Part shown: positions 26,783 through 34,651 of the stretch, one piece after another
Layout: each line of letters opens with the position of its first letter
Numbering within the stretch: the first letter of the stretch is position 1
NCBI RefSeq assembly: GCF_028746185.1
Contig: NZ_JAQIVH010000041.1
Coordinates: forward strand, 248,001 to 312,000
From: Paenibacillus_E qinlingensis
Lineage (GTDB): Bacteria > Bacillota > Bacilli > Paenibacillales > NBRC-103111
Reading direction: 5' to 3'
Length of the DNA: 64,000 nucleotides
Notes under the pieces: generated by a model
What the model was told of the DNA's origin: nothing
Seen by the model: the letters and a program-made list of their open reading frames with translations, nothing else
Databases searched by the model: none
Made by a program: the position numbers and the translations under genes

Positions 26783-28366
26783 TTATAGCTTTGACTCATC
26801 CCTATATCCAGAGGGAGATTGCCCGACATATTTTTTAAACTTGCCATGGAAATAATCAACATTAGCATAACCTACCTGCTTCGCAACTTGATGAACCTTT
26901 AGCCCTTGTAGTAACAATTCCTTTGCTCTCTCGATTCTCAGGCTGTCCAAATATGTATTGAAATATTGACCTGTTTGTTGTTTGAATAACTTTCCTAAGT
27001 AACTACTGTTATAATGAAACATTTCGGCCAACGTCTCAAGCTTCAAATCTTTATCGTAATGACGCCGGATAAAAATTAGCATTCGGCCAAAAGCTTGATC
27101 CGTTCCCTTCACATTTACCACATCCGCTATCTCACATAACCAATTCTCCAGATCTGTGAGCAAGGTCGCGAAACAACGGTAATCATCTATCTTGTACTGA
27201 AACGTCTCATATGGGTGCATGCTCTCCCTTAGCACTGCGCTTGTCTGAGTCAAGCCGTAAATAATCTTCGTATATACGAGTGCAAAGTTCGATTTGATTC
27301 TAGATTCCGTACATTCTTCCCATATAAGCTGACGGGCCAAATCGCCGAGTATTTTGCCGATGAGCATCCGGTTAGCCGCCTCTACGGCGAACATCAGTTT
27401 CTCAACAGCTTGATCTGCATGAAAGGAATCACCCTCTACTGCTTCATAAGGATCAGAAAACAGCTGAGAGATATTACCTGCGTGGTCATAATCCGCAATC
27501 ATCATCTCGTCTCCGCTGCGATAAATGAATGCATGGACTGCAAGCTTCATAGCCGTTCGATATGAATCATGCAGATCCTTCTTCCGCTTCACTTCATGTC
27601 CGATGAATACAGTCATTTGCGTTTCATATTCGGCAGCTAGGAGATTTCTTGTCTCCTCGAGCATTGGTCTAATGAATGCAGTTAAAACCTCCTTCAGCAA
27701 AATAGCTGTGAAGCCTTCCAGCGTGAATACATAACCGAGTCCCTTCATTTGAATGCCTTTCTGCAACTGCAGTTTCGCCGCTCTCTTTGCCTTTTCAGTA
27801 ACTTCCGTTGAGCCGGAGAGCGATGGTTCTAACTGAACCAATAGGACTCGGTAACTCTTCCATTCCAAAGCAAGTTCCCGTACAACAGCTGAATGCCCTT
27901 CCTCCCCCTCGTTGCCCACAACTATCTTTTGGAGCAGTTCTTCCTGATATAGCTGAAACATACTGGACTTCTGTTTCTGAGCTGTTCGTTCTTCAGACAG
28001 TAAATTGTACACGCATCCCAACCGATTCTGCAGTTCATCCGGATCAATTGGCTTGAGCAAATAGCTATCGACACCATATTTGATTGCTCTCTGAGCATAT
28101 TGAAAATCGGAGTAGCCCGTTAAGAGGATAAATTGGCACTTCATGTCTTGATTCCTAATTTCCTCAATCATGGCTAGCCCATCCATCCCAGCCATCCGAA
28201 TGTCAGTTAAGATGAGATCTGGTTGCAGCTTCGCCCATTGTTCCAAACCTTGTTTGCCATTAGAGGCATCCCCAGCAATCCAGAAACCAGATCGCTCCCA
28301 ATTGATAAGCGTCCTCAGCCCTTCGCGGATGGACGGCTCGTCGTCTACAAGCATCACTTTAAACAT
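26783..28366 (-). CDS. AraC-type response regulator, YesN-like
   Basis: A 527-aa regulator. The receiver domain (residues 1-120) has acidic pocket D8/D9, phospho-acceptor D55 (LILTDIRM) and the conserved SYLLKP lysine. A long middle region follows, and an AraC double HTH ends the protein (LETLAEMFHYNSSYLGKLFK, then VHQVAKQVGYANVDYFHGKFKKYVGQSPSGYR). It is the output half of the YesM/YesN pair, probably activating the neighbouring transport and GH44 genes when sugar is sensed. The ATG overlaps the yesM stop by 8 bp, so the two are translationally coupled. Confidence 0.95.
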   Translation of the reverse strand: MFKVMLVDDEPSIREGLRTLINWERSGFWIAGDASNGKQGLEQWAKLQPDLILTDIRMAGMDGLAMIEEIRNQDMKCQFILLTGYSDFQYAQRAIKYGVDSYLLKPIDPDELQNRLGCVYNLLSEERTAQKQKSSMFQLYQEELLQKIVVGNEGEEGHSAVVRELALEWKSYRVLLVQLEPSLSGSTEVTEKAKRAAKLQLQKGIQMKGLGYVFTLEGFTAILLKEVLTAFIRPMLEETRNLLAAEYETQMTVFIGHEVKRKKDLHDSYRTAMKLAVHAFIYRSGDEMMIADYDHAGNISQLFSDPYEAVEGDSFHADQAVEKLMFAVEAANRMLIGKILGDLARQLIWEECTESRIKSNFALVYTKIIYGLTQTSAVLRESMHPYETFQYKIDDYRCFATLLTDLENWLCEIADVVNVKGTDQAFGRMLIFIRRHYDKDLKLETLAEMFHYNSSYLGKLFKQQTGQYFNTYLDSLRIERAKELLLQGLKVHQVAKQVGYANVDYFHGKFKKYVGQSPSGYRDESKL

Positions 28367-30161
28367 ATTCCTCCCCCTCCATTTTCAAACGTAAAGTAAC
28401 CCTTGTCCCCTTTCCAGATACGCTTTCAATCCCAAGTCCATATTCTTCGCCATCGGACAATCGAATTCTCTGATGTACGTTCCTAAGACCGATATGCGTC
28501 TGTGACCCCTCTTCTGGTTCATTTAGAGTATGAACCACATGGTCCAGTTGTTCAGGTTCCATGCCGATACCATCATCAACTACTGAAATTTCCAGCTGCC
28601 AGTCTACAAAGTTTACGTGTATACGAATTGTGCCGGGATCCTCCTTGCATTCAAGACCATGAATAACCGCATTCTCCACTAAAGGCTGTAGGATCAGCGG
28701 GAAAATTTTGAATGACATAGCCCCTTCATGAACATCCATGTGGAAGTTAAGTCGGTCACCGTATCGGAATTTCTGGATTGCAAGATAGCCATTTACGTTT
28801 TCAAGTTCTTCGGCTAAAGGAATCTTGTCATTGCCGAACTCCAAATTTTTTCGCATTAATTTGCCAAGTAGCATGACCACATGTGCAATCTCCAATTCCC
28901 TACGAATATGGGCTTTCATTCGAATCGTTTCCAGCGTGTTGAATAGAAAGTGTGGATTGATCTGACTCGCCAACATTTTCAACTTGATTTCCTTCTGCTT
29001 AACGATCAGTTGATTCTTCTGTAGGTTTGCTGTGGATACTTCCTCCATCAAATCCCGAATGCTGCTGACCATGGAATTAAACTGTCGAGACAGTTGCCCA
29101 ATCTCATCTTTGCCTTCCATCTCTGAAAATGCCGAGAGATTACCCAGAGCAACCTTCTTAATTTCCTTACTCAATCTCTTCAATCGTCTTCCTAACGTAT
29201 TGGAGAATACAAGGATGAGGATAACTGCGATTAACATACTTATACTGGTAATCGTAAAGCTAAACAATCGAATCCGATTGGCCTCATGAACAATCGTTTG
29301 AACGGGAATAATGGAAACAATTTTGAAACCGCTCTGGCTAGCATCCGGCAAATAATTGTTCACAATTACCTTAGATGGTTCACCCTTGTAAACGGTTTCA
29401 TACTCAAGTACACTTTTTCCCTGCCGCTCCGCCTCCATAACATTTAAATGCAGTTCTGCCACCGTTTCGCCGACTAAATCCGTGTTCTTTGATGCTGCAA
29501 CGAATCCATCGGCTGTAATTAACATCGTCTCAAAGGGTTCTTGGCTCAGCATAGATTGGAATACAGCAGGATCTATGCCAATCACCAGCATTCCATAGTT
29601 GCTATCACCATAGAACCCGATCTTACGTATCAGACTGATCATATAGCCGCCACCAAATGTTTCATTTTTCAGGTAGCGCCATTCGATACGGCCTTTGGCA
29701 TTCAATGCTTCTTGAAACCAAGCCTTGGAAGAAGTCTGCTCATCCTCATAAAAAAATTCCCAATTGTTGAGCATAGTTGCATTTTTCGTATAAAACTGGA
29801 TGCCCGAAATCACCTTGTTCAAACGCATATAATCCTTAAAATCGGTATACTCAGAGTAAGCCTTCACAACCTCATAGGTGAATTCATAATCTGTATTAAC
29901 AATCGTCCTTAACGTTTTATCCAGCAAAATTTCGTTAGAGATGTTAATCGGAGTCTTCATAATCTCGTTCGTGCGATTCCTGATCTTCTCAACACTTTCC
30001 ATCGACATTCTAATCGCATTGTCCAATGCCATCTCTCTGAGAGATTGCGTTAGCATGATGCCAACAAGCAGAACAGGAATCGCTACTACGACAAAATAGG
30101 ATAACAGCAGTTTGTTATAAATCGTAATTGAATTTAAAAATCGAGCCAAAACTTGCAACAT
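28359..30161 (-). CDS. Sensor histidine kinase, YesM-like
   Basis: A 600-aa membrane kinase of the LytS/YesM class. TM1 (LLLSYFVVVAIPVLLVGIML) is followed by an extracellular dCache-like sensor of about 250 residues, TM2, HAMP (LKRLSKEIKKVALG), the His_kinase domain (INPHFLFNTLETIRMKAH, with phospho-accepting His) and an HATPase_c domain (VVDDGIGM, GLRNVHQRI). The ATG at 30161 is chosen: TTTGGAG lies 9 nt upstream and it begins 1 nt after the esterase stop; longer readings run inside the esterase gene. It likely senses oligosaccharide, possibly with the SBP, and phosphorylates the YesN protein encoded next. Confidence 0.95.
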   Translation of the reverse strand: MLQVLARFLNSITIYNKLLLSYFVVVAIPVLLVGIMLTQSLREMALDNAIRMSMESVEKIRNRTNEIMKTPINISNEILLDKTLRTIVNTDYEFTYEVVKAYSEYTDFKDYMRLNKVISGIQFYTKNATMLNNWEFFYEDEQTSSKAWFQEALNAKGRIEWRYLKNETFGGGYMISLIRKIGFYGDSNYGMLVIGIDPAVFQSMLSQEPFETMLITADGFVAASKNTDLVGETVAELHLNVMEAERQGKSVLEYETVYKGEPSKVIVNNYLPDASQSGFKIVSIIPVQTIVHEANRIRLFSFTITSISMLIAVILILVFSNTLGRRLKRLSKEIKKVALGNLSAFSEMEGKDEIGQLSRQFNSMVSSIRDLMEEVSTANLQKNQLIVKQKEIKLKMLASQINPHFLFNTLETIRMKAHIRRELEIAHVVMLLGKLMRKNLEFGNDKIPLAEELENVNGYLAIQKFRYGDRLNFHMDVHEGAMSFKIFPLILQPLVENAVIHGLECKEDPGTIRIHVNFVDWQLEISVVDDGIGMEPEQLDHVVHTLNEPEEGSQTHIGLRNVHQRIRLSDGEEYGLGIESVSGKGTRVTLRLKMEGEEYV

Positions 30162-30162
30162 A

Positions 30163-30969
30163 TTAAACTTCTCCAAATGAGGAATCAGTAGTGCCCAATT
30201 GATTATGAAGTGGAAGCCATGACAGTACCTCCTGAATACTCTGGTTCCAATACTCCCAATTGTGAGCACCAGGTCCCTCTGAATAAGTCAACGGCAGCCC
30301 TAACCCCTTGCAATGATCGCGGAAGCGAATCGTCTGTCCGTACATTGTGTCCTCAGTTCCGCAGCAAGCGTATAATAGCGGCTTTAAGCCATTGGTTTCC
30401 ACCAGCCGAGCAGCATTTGCAAACAGATCATGCTTGGATCCCTGTATCATTTCTGCACGACCGAAGATTAGCGGAAAATCAGCTATTCCTTGACGATAAC
30501 CATCTTCCAGATCAAGCGCACCAGACATGCTAGCCCCTGCGGCAAAACGATCTGGACAACAAATTGCCAGTTTTAGCGCACCATACCCTCCCATAGATAA
30601 GCCAGCTACAAAATTTTGCTCACGTTCAGCTGATAAAGGAAAGAAGGACCTGGCCAACTGTGGCAACTCCTCGCTAATGTAGGTCCAATATTTTCCGCCA
30701 TGCAGCATATCTGTATAATAACTGCGATTTACGGCTGGCATCACAACAGCTAAACCAATCTCGGCAGCATACCTTTCGATCAAGGAATAACGCATCCATG
30801 CTGTATGATCGTCAGACAATCCATGCAGTAAGTAGAGCACTGGATGCTTAACAGGATTGCTGCGAAGCTCACTCCCAATCGGAAGTCCAAACCGTTGGGG
30901 CAAAAGCACATACATGGATGTTGACAAGCCTAGCACCTCTGAATAAAAATGACAATGAAACCAAGCCAT
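30163..30969 (-). CDS. Esterase D-like alpha/beta hydrolase (putative acetyl esterase)
   Basis: A 268-aa cytoplasmic serine hydrolase. It has an oxyanion-region motif (VLYLLHGLSDDHTAW), nucleophile elbow GLSMGGYGA, and terminal catalytic His in GPGAHNWEYWN. The family includes carbohydrate esterases such as acetylxylan and feruloyl esterases (CE1-like) and S-formylglutathione hydrolase. Its position 1 nt ahead of yesM in a polysaccharide locus favours deacetylation of imported oligosaccharides; this is inferred. The ATG at 30969 is preferred: AGGGGGATG lies just before it. Its leader carries a copy of the 22-bp motif (31138). The first ~10 codons are repeated as a relic at 32708. Confidence 0.85.
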   Translation of the reverse strand: MAWFHCHFYSEVLGLSTSMYVLLPQRFGLPIGSELRSNPVKHPVLYLLHGLSDDHTAWMRYSLIERYAAEIGLAVVMPAVNRSYYTDMLHGGKYWTYISEELPQLARSFFPLSAEREQNFVAGLSMGGYGALKLAICCPDRFAAGASMSGALDLEDGYRQGIADFPLIFGRAEMIQGSKHDLFANAARLVETNGLKPLLYACCGTEDTMYGQTIRFRDHCKGLGLPLTYSEGPGAHNWEYWNQSIQEVLSWLPLHNQLGTTDSSFGEV

Positions 30970-31300
30970 TCTGCATCCCCCTAGTCTTTTCATAAGTTAT
31001 AATGTGTCGGTCCTGCTATGTGGATACATGGAGAAGAGGATCAGGCAACTCCTTTATTGGGATTGCCTAGATCTAAAAACAAAAATTGGTCTTCTCTACT
31101 ACTGACATATGGACATCTTAAATTAATTGATTGCTCGGAGTCGACGGACTATGAGTATCTTTTTTTGAAAATTTTAAATATCCACAAAATGTTAAGGTAA
31201 GAAGGAAATGTCCCTCAGGAAACAAATATAAAATCTTCTGAAACGAGACCATGCAAGCCTGACTTTTGAATAAAATCAAACCTCGAAATGGAAAAAGTAT
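30970..31300 (-). other. Long esterase leader with direct-repeat half and conserved element
   Basis: No gene is supported here. 30941-31053 contains one half of the imperfect direct repeat shared with 32708-32800. 31060-31230 is alignable with the leader of the 50-aa ORF (34393-34600), sharing TATGTCAGTAGTA, AGATCTAGGCAATCC and an upstream ATGTCC-CTCAGGAAA block. The plus-strand ORF at 31018-31200 is this element's shadow. Confidence 0.5.
31138..31159 (-). promoter_or_regulatory. Conserved 22-bp upstream motif, copy 4
   Basis: It matches copies 1, 2 and 5 at 21 of 22 positions (ACTCATAGTCCGTCGACT on the minus strand). TTAAGATG follows at the usual offset. It lies 169-190 bp upstream of the esterase start. 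Confidence 0.65.
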
Positions 31301-31307
31301 GAGATAA

Positions 31308-31347
31308 AAAAAGCAGACCGGCCCTCGTCAGAAGGTGGGCTGCTTTC
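31308..31347 (-). terminator. Terminator following the transposase/glycanase remnants
   Basis: On the minus strand, AAAGCAG-x-CCC and GGGC-x-CTGCTTT pair and run into TTTTTTTATC. It lies just beyond the transposase relic, matching the end of an old insertion sequence. Confidence 0.7.
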
Positions 31348-31432
31348 TCTCTATTAACTTCAGCATTCTCCTCACATTCACGACGAATGCAGTGAGATAA
31401 GCCTGTATTGCAACGAAATTGGCCTCATATCT
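31328..31432 (-). mobile_element. C-terminal relic of a DDE transposase (IS1182-like)
   Basis: A 34-codon open stretch (ending at the stop at 31328) encodes ANFVAIQAYLTAFVVNVRRM followed by LKLIERKQPTF. The pattern IQAYLTA-x-VVN-x-RRMLKL is typical of the last helix of IS1182/IS4-type DDE transposases. Nothing upstream extends it: an in-frame stop comes immediately, and the adjoining sequence belongs to a glycanase accessory domain. This is therefore a leftover from an insertion with most of the element deleted. The family assignment rests on this short tail only. Confidence 0.6.
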
Positions 31433-31660
31433 TTATTCCGTTTGATTAGTTCCCAAAGGTAACACCGGCCACATAATGTTGCTAAAGGTAGCCTCGACAA
31501 ATTGACCGTCCACACCTGCGGATAATACCAATCCCATTGTATATGGCTCGGTAAAGGCAAGAGTATGCGAGCTTCGCTCGGTCCATTCGGCACCGTCGAT
31601 CGACGAGTAGGTTTTCACGATACTCCCCACTTTTTTAACCTTCAACCATATAGGCCACAT
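31433..31660 (-). pseudogene. Fragment of a concanavalin-like (DUF1349-like) glycanase accessory domain
   Basis: A 75-codon frame (PIWLKVKKVGSIVKTYSSID, then FTEPYTMGLVLSAGVDGQFV and ATFSNIMWP) matches the last third of the domain repeated four times in the GH9 protein at 46980, for example PIWLKVEKIGNTIKTY and ATFDNVMWP-like endings. There is no catalytic region, signal peptide or ribosome-binding site. The GH9 homologue stops just after MWP, while here the frame runs a few residues into the transposase relic. It is the 3' end of a lost secreted glycanase truncated by an insertion. Confidence 0.75.
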
Positions 31661-31668
31661 TACCTTGG

Positions 31669-31902
31669 CGTACCGAAAACGGGATTCGCATCAACATTAA
31701 TGCAGGATGGTCGAGAGTGGGAATGGTGATTTAACAACAAGCAGTGCTCGACAGTAATGTAGCGAATAAGATGATTAAACTGGATTGGCAGAAAGCTAGC
31801 AAAGCTGGCGTGGATGATCAATCAAATTATATTTATTGGCTGGCAATTGAGTTTCTCAAAGCATCAGCCTATGGACTTTGGAACTTGAACCATAAGAGAT
31901 AA
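31669..31902 (+). pseudogene. Unrecognised plus-strand ORF relic with in-frame stop
   Basis: A single frame reads RTENGIRINI, then an in-frame TAA at 31732, then VANKMIKLDWQKASKAGVDD and IEFLKASAYGLWNLNHKR to a TAA at 31900. It has coding-like composition but no start or ribosome-binding site, and overlaps the TIR stop on the other strand. I do not recognise the family. It may be chance. Confidence 0.25.
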
Positions 31903-32658
31903 TTTTTTGGCAATCTCATTAGTAGTCATACTGCTAGAGTTTAATATGACATTATCAACTAATGAAGGAGCATGATACATAACTTCGTCTCTTGAAACTT
32001 TGTGCCATATTGGCCAAATTCTTTGTGTTCCCGTTGTCATTGCTTGCATGAATAGTCCATCATGCTCGTGCTGGCTCCAGTATTTTTTGAAGATTGAGCT
32101 AGAAAAAACAACAATCCCAAATGTAGATTGAATCAATCCTTTTTCTATTGATCCCCTAATAATATCCCCGACTTTTAGAGTAAATTCATCGTAACAAACT
32201 CTAATACCTAACCACTCTAACTCCATGACTAACGGACTTACAAATTCTTCTTTATCCTCGCTTGCATGAGAAATAAACAAATCAAATGTTTTATCATGAG
32301 CAAGTTGCTCTCTTTCCAGTCGTATCTGTTGTTCAAATCGTTTCAACCGCTCTAGTTCTTGCTCTTTCGAGAGTAGTTTTTGGTTATTTTTGAGTTCTAC
32401 TGTTTTACTCACAAGCTTTTTAGATAATTCCGTACGCTTACTGCTAATTTTGGTGATATCCTTTTGTAACTTGGAAATTTCATTCATTTTACTACTATAT
32501 GTGCTTACTGATGTGCTTTTAGTAATGCTTCTTTCGATTTGTACAATTCTTGATAATTTCTGTGCTTCATTTTTATCTTCCTCTCTCATTTTCTTTTGTA
32601 TGTGGGCGATATCTTTTTGTAGTCGGTTAATAACAGTTAGGATTGAATCAATAGACAT
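31864..32658 (-). CDS. Coiled-coil TIR-domain protein
   Basis: A 264-aa protein. Residues ~5-120 are heptad-rich coiled coil (LQKDIAHIQKKM, ISKLQKDITKIS, KEQELERLKRFEQQIRLERE). Residues ~124-264 are a TIR domain of the bacterial TIR_2 type: FDLFISHASEDKEEFV, RVCYDEFTLKVGD, GIVVFSSSIFKKYW followed by a conserved acidic position in SQHEHDGL. Bacterial TIR domains of this kind are often NAD+-cleaving effectors of anti-phage immunity or self-associating signalling modules; no Thoeris-type or other partner gene is visible beside it. The ATG at 32658 is chosen for AGAGGTG 8 nt upstream. It lies in an island flanked by an imperfect direct repeat, next to insertion-sequence debris, suggesting horizontal gain. 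Confidence 0.85.
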   Translation of the reverse strand: MSIDSILTVINRLQKDIAHIQKKMREEDKNEAQKLSRIVQIERSITKSTSVSTYSSKMNEISKLQKDITKISSKRTELSKKLVSKTVELKNNQKLLSKEQELERLKRFEQQIRLEREQLAHDKTFDLFISHASEDKEEFVSPLVMELEWLGIRVCYDEFTLKVGDIIRGSIEKGLIQSTFGIVVFSSSIFKKYWSQHEHDGLFMQAMTTGTQRIWPIWHKVSRDEVMYHAPSLVDNVILNSSSMTTNEIAKKLSLMVQVPKSIG

Positions 32659-32707
32659 AATGGAACACCTCTTGGGCATTGTGAATTAACTCGATATTAT
32701 TCTACTT

Positions 32708-32800
32708 GAATAAAAATGACAATGAAACCAAGCGATTCTTGATAGCCATAGTCTTAAAATAATTTACTATATGATACATGGAGAAAGAGAATCAAGTGGC
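32708..32800 (-). repeat. Imperfect direct repeat: relic of the esterase 5' end
   Basis: The first 32 bp match 30941-30972 with one mismatch and encode AWFHCHFYS with the ATG changed to ATC. Homology resumes further on as GATACATGGAGAA. The other half is the esterase leader (30941-31053). The pair brackets the 1.65-kb patch holding the TIR gene, glycanase fragment and transposase relic. Confidence 0.7.
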
Positions 32801-33087
32801 CAAGGAGATGTTAATGGCATTTTTTCTATTTCTATGCATGTGAATCTTTGTTTACTTGCTACATGTAACATCAACGCTTCATCCGATCTTTTGGCTGCTT
32901 CCTTACTATCCCAGACTGTTAGTTCAATCCAGAGTTTCATTTCCGCTTGATAAAACACATTGCTCTTCACAAAACCGGGAATTTCTTCCAAGAATGCGTT
33001 CAACATGTCTACTGACGCTTTATATGCCTCAAAATCTGAATTAGACAACAATTTATATAGAATTAACTCATAATACTTCTGCTTCAT
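32767..33087 (-). CDS. Small dimeric alpha/beta-barrel (ABM-like) protein
   Basis: A 106-aa protein with the pattern of antibiotic-biosynthesis-monooxygenase-like ferredoxin folds: an N-terminal beta strand (YYELILYKL), a helix (FEAYKASVDMLNAFLEEIPG), then a WIELTVWDSKEAAKRSDEAL strand-helix and a terminal strand. Such proteins are monooxygenases or ligand-binding dimers; function is not set. The start is uncertain: the ATG at 33087 has GGAGG 12 nt upstream, and the frame is open to 33174. It follows the WYL regulator by 118 bp on the same strand, a typical regulator-target arrangement. Its last codons fall inside the direct repeat at 32708. Confidence 0.6.
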   Translation of the reverse strand: MKQKYYELILYKLLSNSDFEAYKASVDMLNAFLEEIPGFVKSNVFYQAEMKLWIELTVWDSKEAAKRSDEALMLHVASKQRFTCIEIEKMPLTSPWPLDSLSPCII

Positions 33088-33204
33088 AGACGTTTTCTTC
33101 CTCCATTTGATATCCGAAGAAGGTTTATCTACCGAATGGCTTTCCTTCTTTACTATCCGCACTCCAGTATCCAACTATCCGTCTTCTGGATGATAGACTC
33201 CACA

Positions 33205-34170
33205 TTATTGTTCATTATAGATGTGTGCAAGTTCCACAAGCTGCTCCTGAATACGTTCCCGTACTTCTATAGGACTTATAACTTCAGCCTCTGAACCTAA
33301 CGAGATAAAAAAAGAAACAGCCCACATTATATAGGATGAACTCATATTCCGAGCAATAATACCTGTTCCGTCATCGTTTACTTGTAATCCGTTAACCAAC
33401 CACACATCCACTTGGCAACGAGCAACTCCACGCTCAGTTAATCTTACTTCAAGTTCCAATTCAGTCTCTACTACTTGAACTCCAAGCCATCGATCTATAG
33501 CCGCATCAGAATCTACTAGGAAGTTCGATATCGTCTTTATATCCGTTGCTTCACTTATAATTGGCTTAACGGAAGCAAATTGATCAGTGCGAATTACATG
33601 TACTTGACCAGTTTTGATATCCATGGCTGGACAGTACCAAAGACCGTTCATTGCATACAGACCTAATGGCAGCAACGTACTCTTATTTTCGCCGCTATAC
33701 GAATTAAATACCGCTTCAACATTGGTCCTTTCCAACGCAGCTTTTAATAATAAATGCAGATACGGCTGTTCTACAGTAGGGGTCCAAATACGAAGTCTTT
33801 TCTTGAGCCGTTCTATTCTATGTTTGATGTCATCTGGAAATGAAAAAAAAAGTTTATCAAGTGTGGTCTTAATCTCTGCATCAAATGGAAGAGAACCGAA
33901 GTACTCCAGTGACTGACAAGCAAAAAAAAGCCCAATTGCCTCATTTTCCGTAAACCATAGTGGTGGTAATGCTCTTTCCTTTAAAATCTGGTAACCTCCG
34001 TTAACACCATACTCAGTAAATATAGGTAATCCTAATTGCTCCAAGTCTTGAAAATCACGTAATATCGTTCTCTTCGAAACTTCAAACTGCTCAGAGAGCT
34101 GCTTAAGAGTGAATTTCCTCTTTGAGTTCAAGGTCATCAGGAGTGAAATAAGCCTCTGTGACTTGTTCAT
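33205..34170 (-). CDS. HTH_11/WYL-domain transcriptional regulator (YafY-like)
   Basis: A 321-aa regulator. The N-terminal HTH (residues ~5-60; LKQLSEQFEVSKRTILRDFQ) with wing VNGGYQI is followed by a WYL effector domain (GLYAMNGLWYCPAMD, IRTDQFASVKPI) and a WCX C-terminal extension (about 230-315). WYL domains sense small ligands or nucleic acids. AAGGGGGTTG precedes the ATG. It likely controls the ABM-like gene downstream, and perhaps neighbours. Confidence 0.88.
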   Translation of the reverse strand: MNKSQRLISLLMTLNSKRKFTLKQLSEQFEVSKRTILRDFQDLEQLGLPIFTEYGVNGGYQILKERALPPLWFTENEAIGLFFACQSLEYFGSLPFDAEIKTTLDKLFFSFPDDIKHRIERLKKRLRIWTPTVEQPYLHLLLKAALERTNVEAVFNSYSGENKSTLLPLGLYAMNGLWYCPAMDIKTGQVHVIRTDQFASVKPIISEATDIKTISNFLVDSDAAIDRWLGVQVVETELELEVRLTERGVARCQVDVWLVNGLQVNDDGTGIIARNMSSSYIMWAVSFFISLGSEAEVISPIEVRERIQEQLVELAHIYNEQ

Positions 34171-34239
34171 TGCAACCCCCTTAAACTAAAATACCGACTA
34201 ACCTACATAATGACAATTCGCAAACATGCAAAACCAACT

Positions 34240-34392
34240 CTATTTCTTATTAGCGTGCAATATGTTTACGAGCTTCACTAAACACCTTTCCACTTTTTTT
34301 AGTTCTAGACTGGCAGATTCTTTTACTAATCTATCTTGATTAATTAGCCGTTCTACATACATGAGCTGTGGATTTATATCATAAAATATCAT
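34240..34392 (-). CDS. 50-aa hypothetical protein
   Basis: ATG at 34392, TAG ending at 34240. The product is predominantly charged and helical (MYVERLINQDRLVKESASLE, then VKLVNILHANKK), with no signal peptide or cysteine pair. AAGGGAG sits 10-11 nt upstream of the ATG, and the leader carries a perfect copy of the 22-bp motif 107-128 bp upstream of the start. These support a real small gene. The size and helical heptads recall small phosphatase or anti-regulator peptides, but the SQELD-type Spo0E signature is absent. I do not recognise the family. Confidence 0.5.
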   Translation of the reverse strand: MIFYDINPQLMYVERLINQDRLVKESASLELKKVERCLVKLVNILHANKK

Positions 34393-34498
34393 ATTATAAG
34401 TACTCCCTTATTGCTTATTTGGATTGCCTAGATCTAATGTCAGAAATTGATCTGCTTTACTACTGACATATTCACATGTTAATCTATGTGATCACTTA

Positions 34499-34520
34499 GA
34501 GTCGACGGACTATAAGTATC
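34499..34520 (-). promoter_or_regulatory. Conserved 22-bp upstream motif, copy 5
   Basis: All 22 bp are identical to copies 1 and 2 (ACTTATAGTCCGTCGACT core on the minus strand). The box TAGATTAACATG follows 12-16 bp downstream. It is upstream of the 50-aa ORF. Confidence 0.65.
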
Positions 34521-34601
34521 ACCGATGAAAATACTGAGATACCTCAATATTTTAATTTTGTAATGCTACAGAAATGATAAGGTGGGAAAAATGTCCTCAG
34601 G

Positions 34602-34651
34602 AAATAAACACAAATAAACCTTCCGGAATGAAAGGTATATTTGTGTTTATT
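34602..34651. terminator. Long AT-rich inverted repeat
   Basis: AAATAAACACAAATA and TATTTGTGTTTATTT form a 15-bp perfect stem, extended by ACCTT/AAGGT. It may terminate in either direction or be the remnant end of a mobile segment. Confidence 0.5.

Noticed and set aside
29386..29400. A second full-consensus cre (TTGTAAACGGTTTCA)
   Set aside because: It lies deep inside the yesM coding sequence and encodes an ordinary stretch of the sensor domain; probably coincidental.
31018..31200. 60-aa plus-strand ORF
   Set aside because: It covers the duplicated esterase leader and the 22-bp motif on the opposite strand, so it is not a gene.
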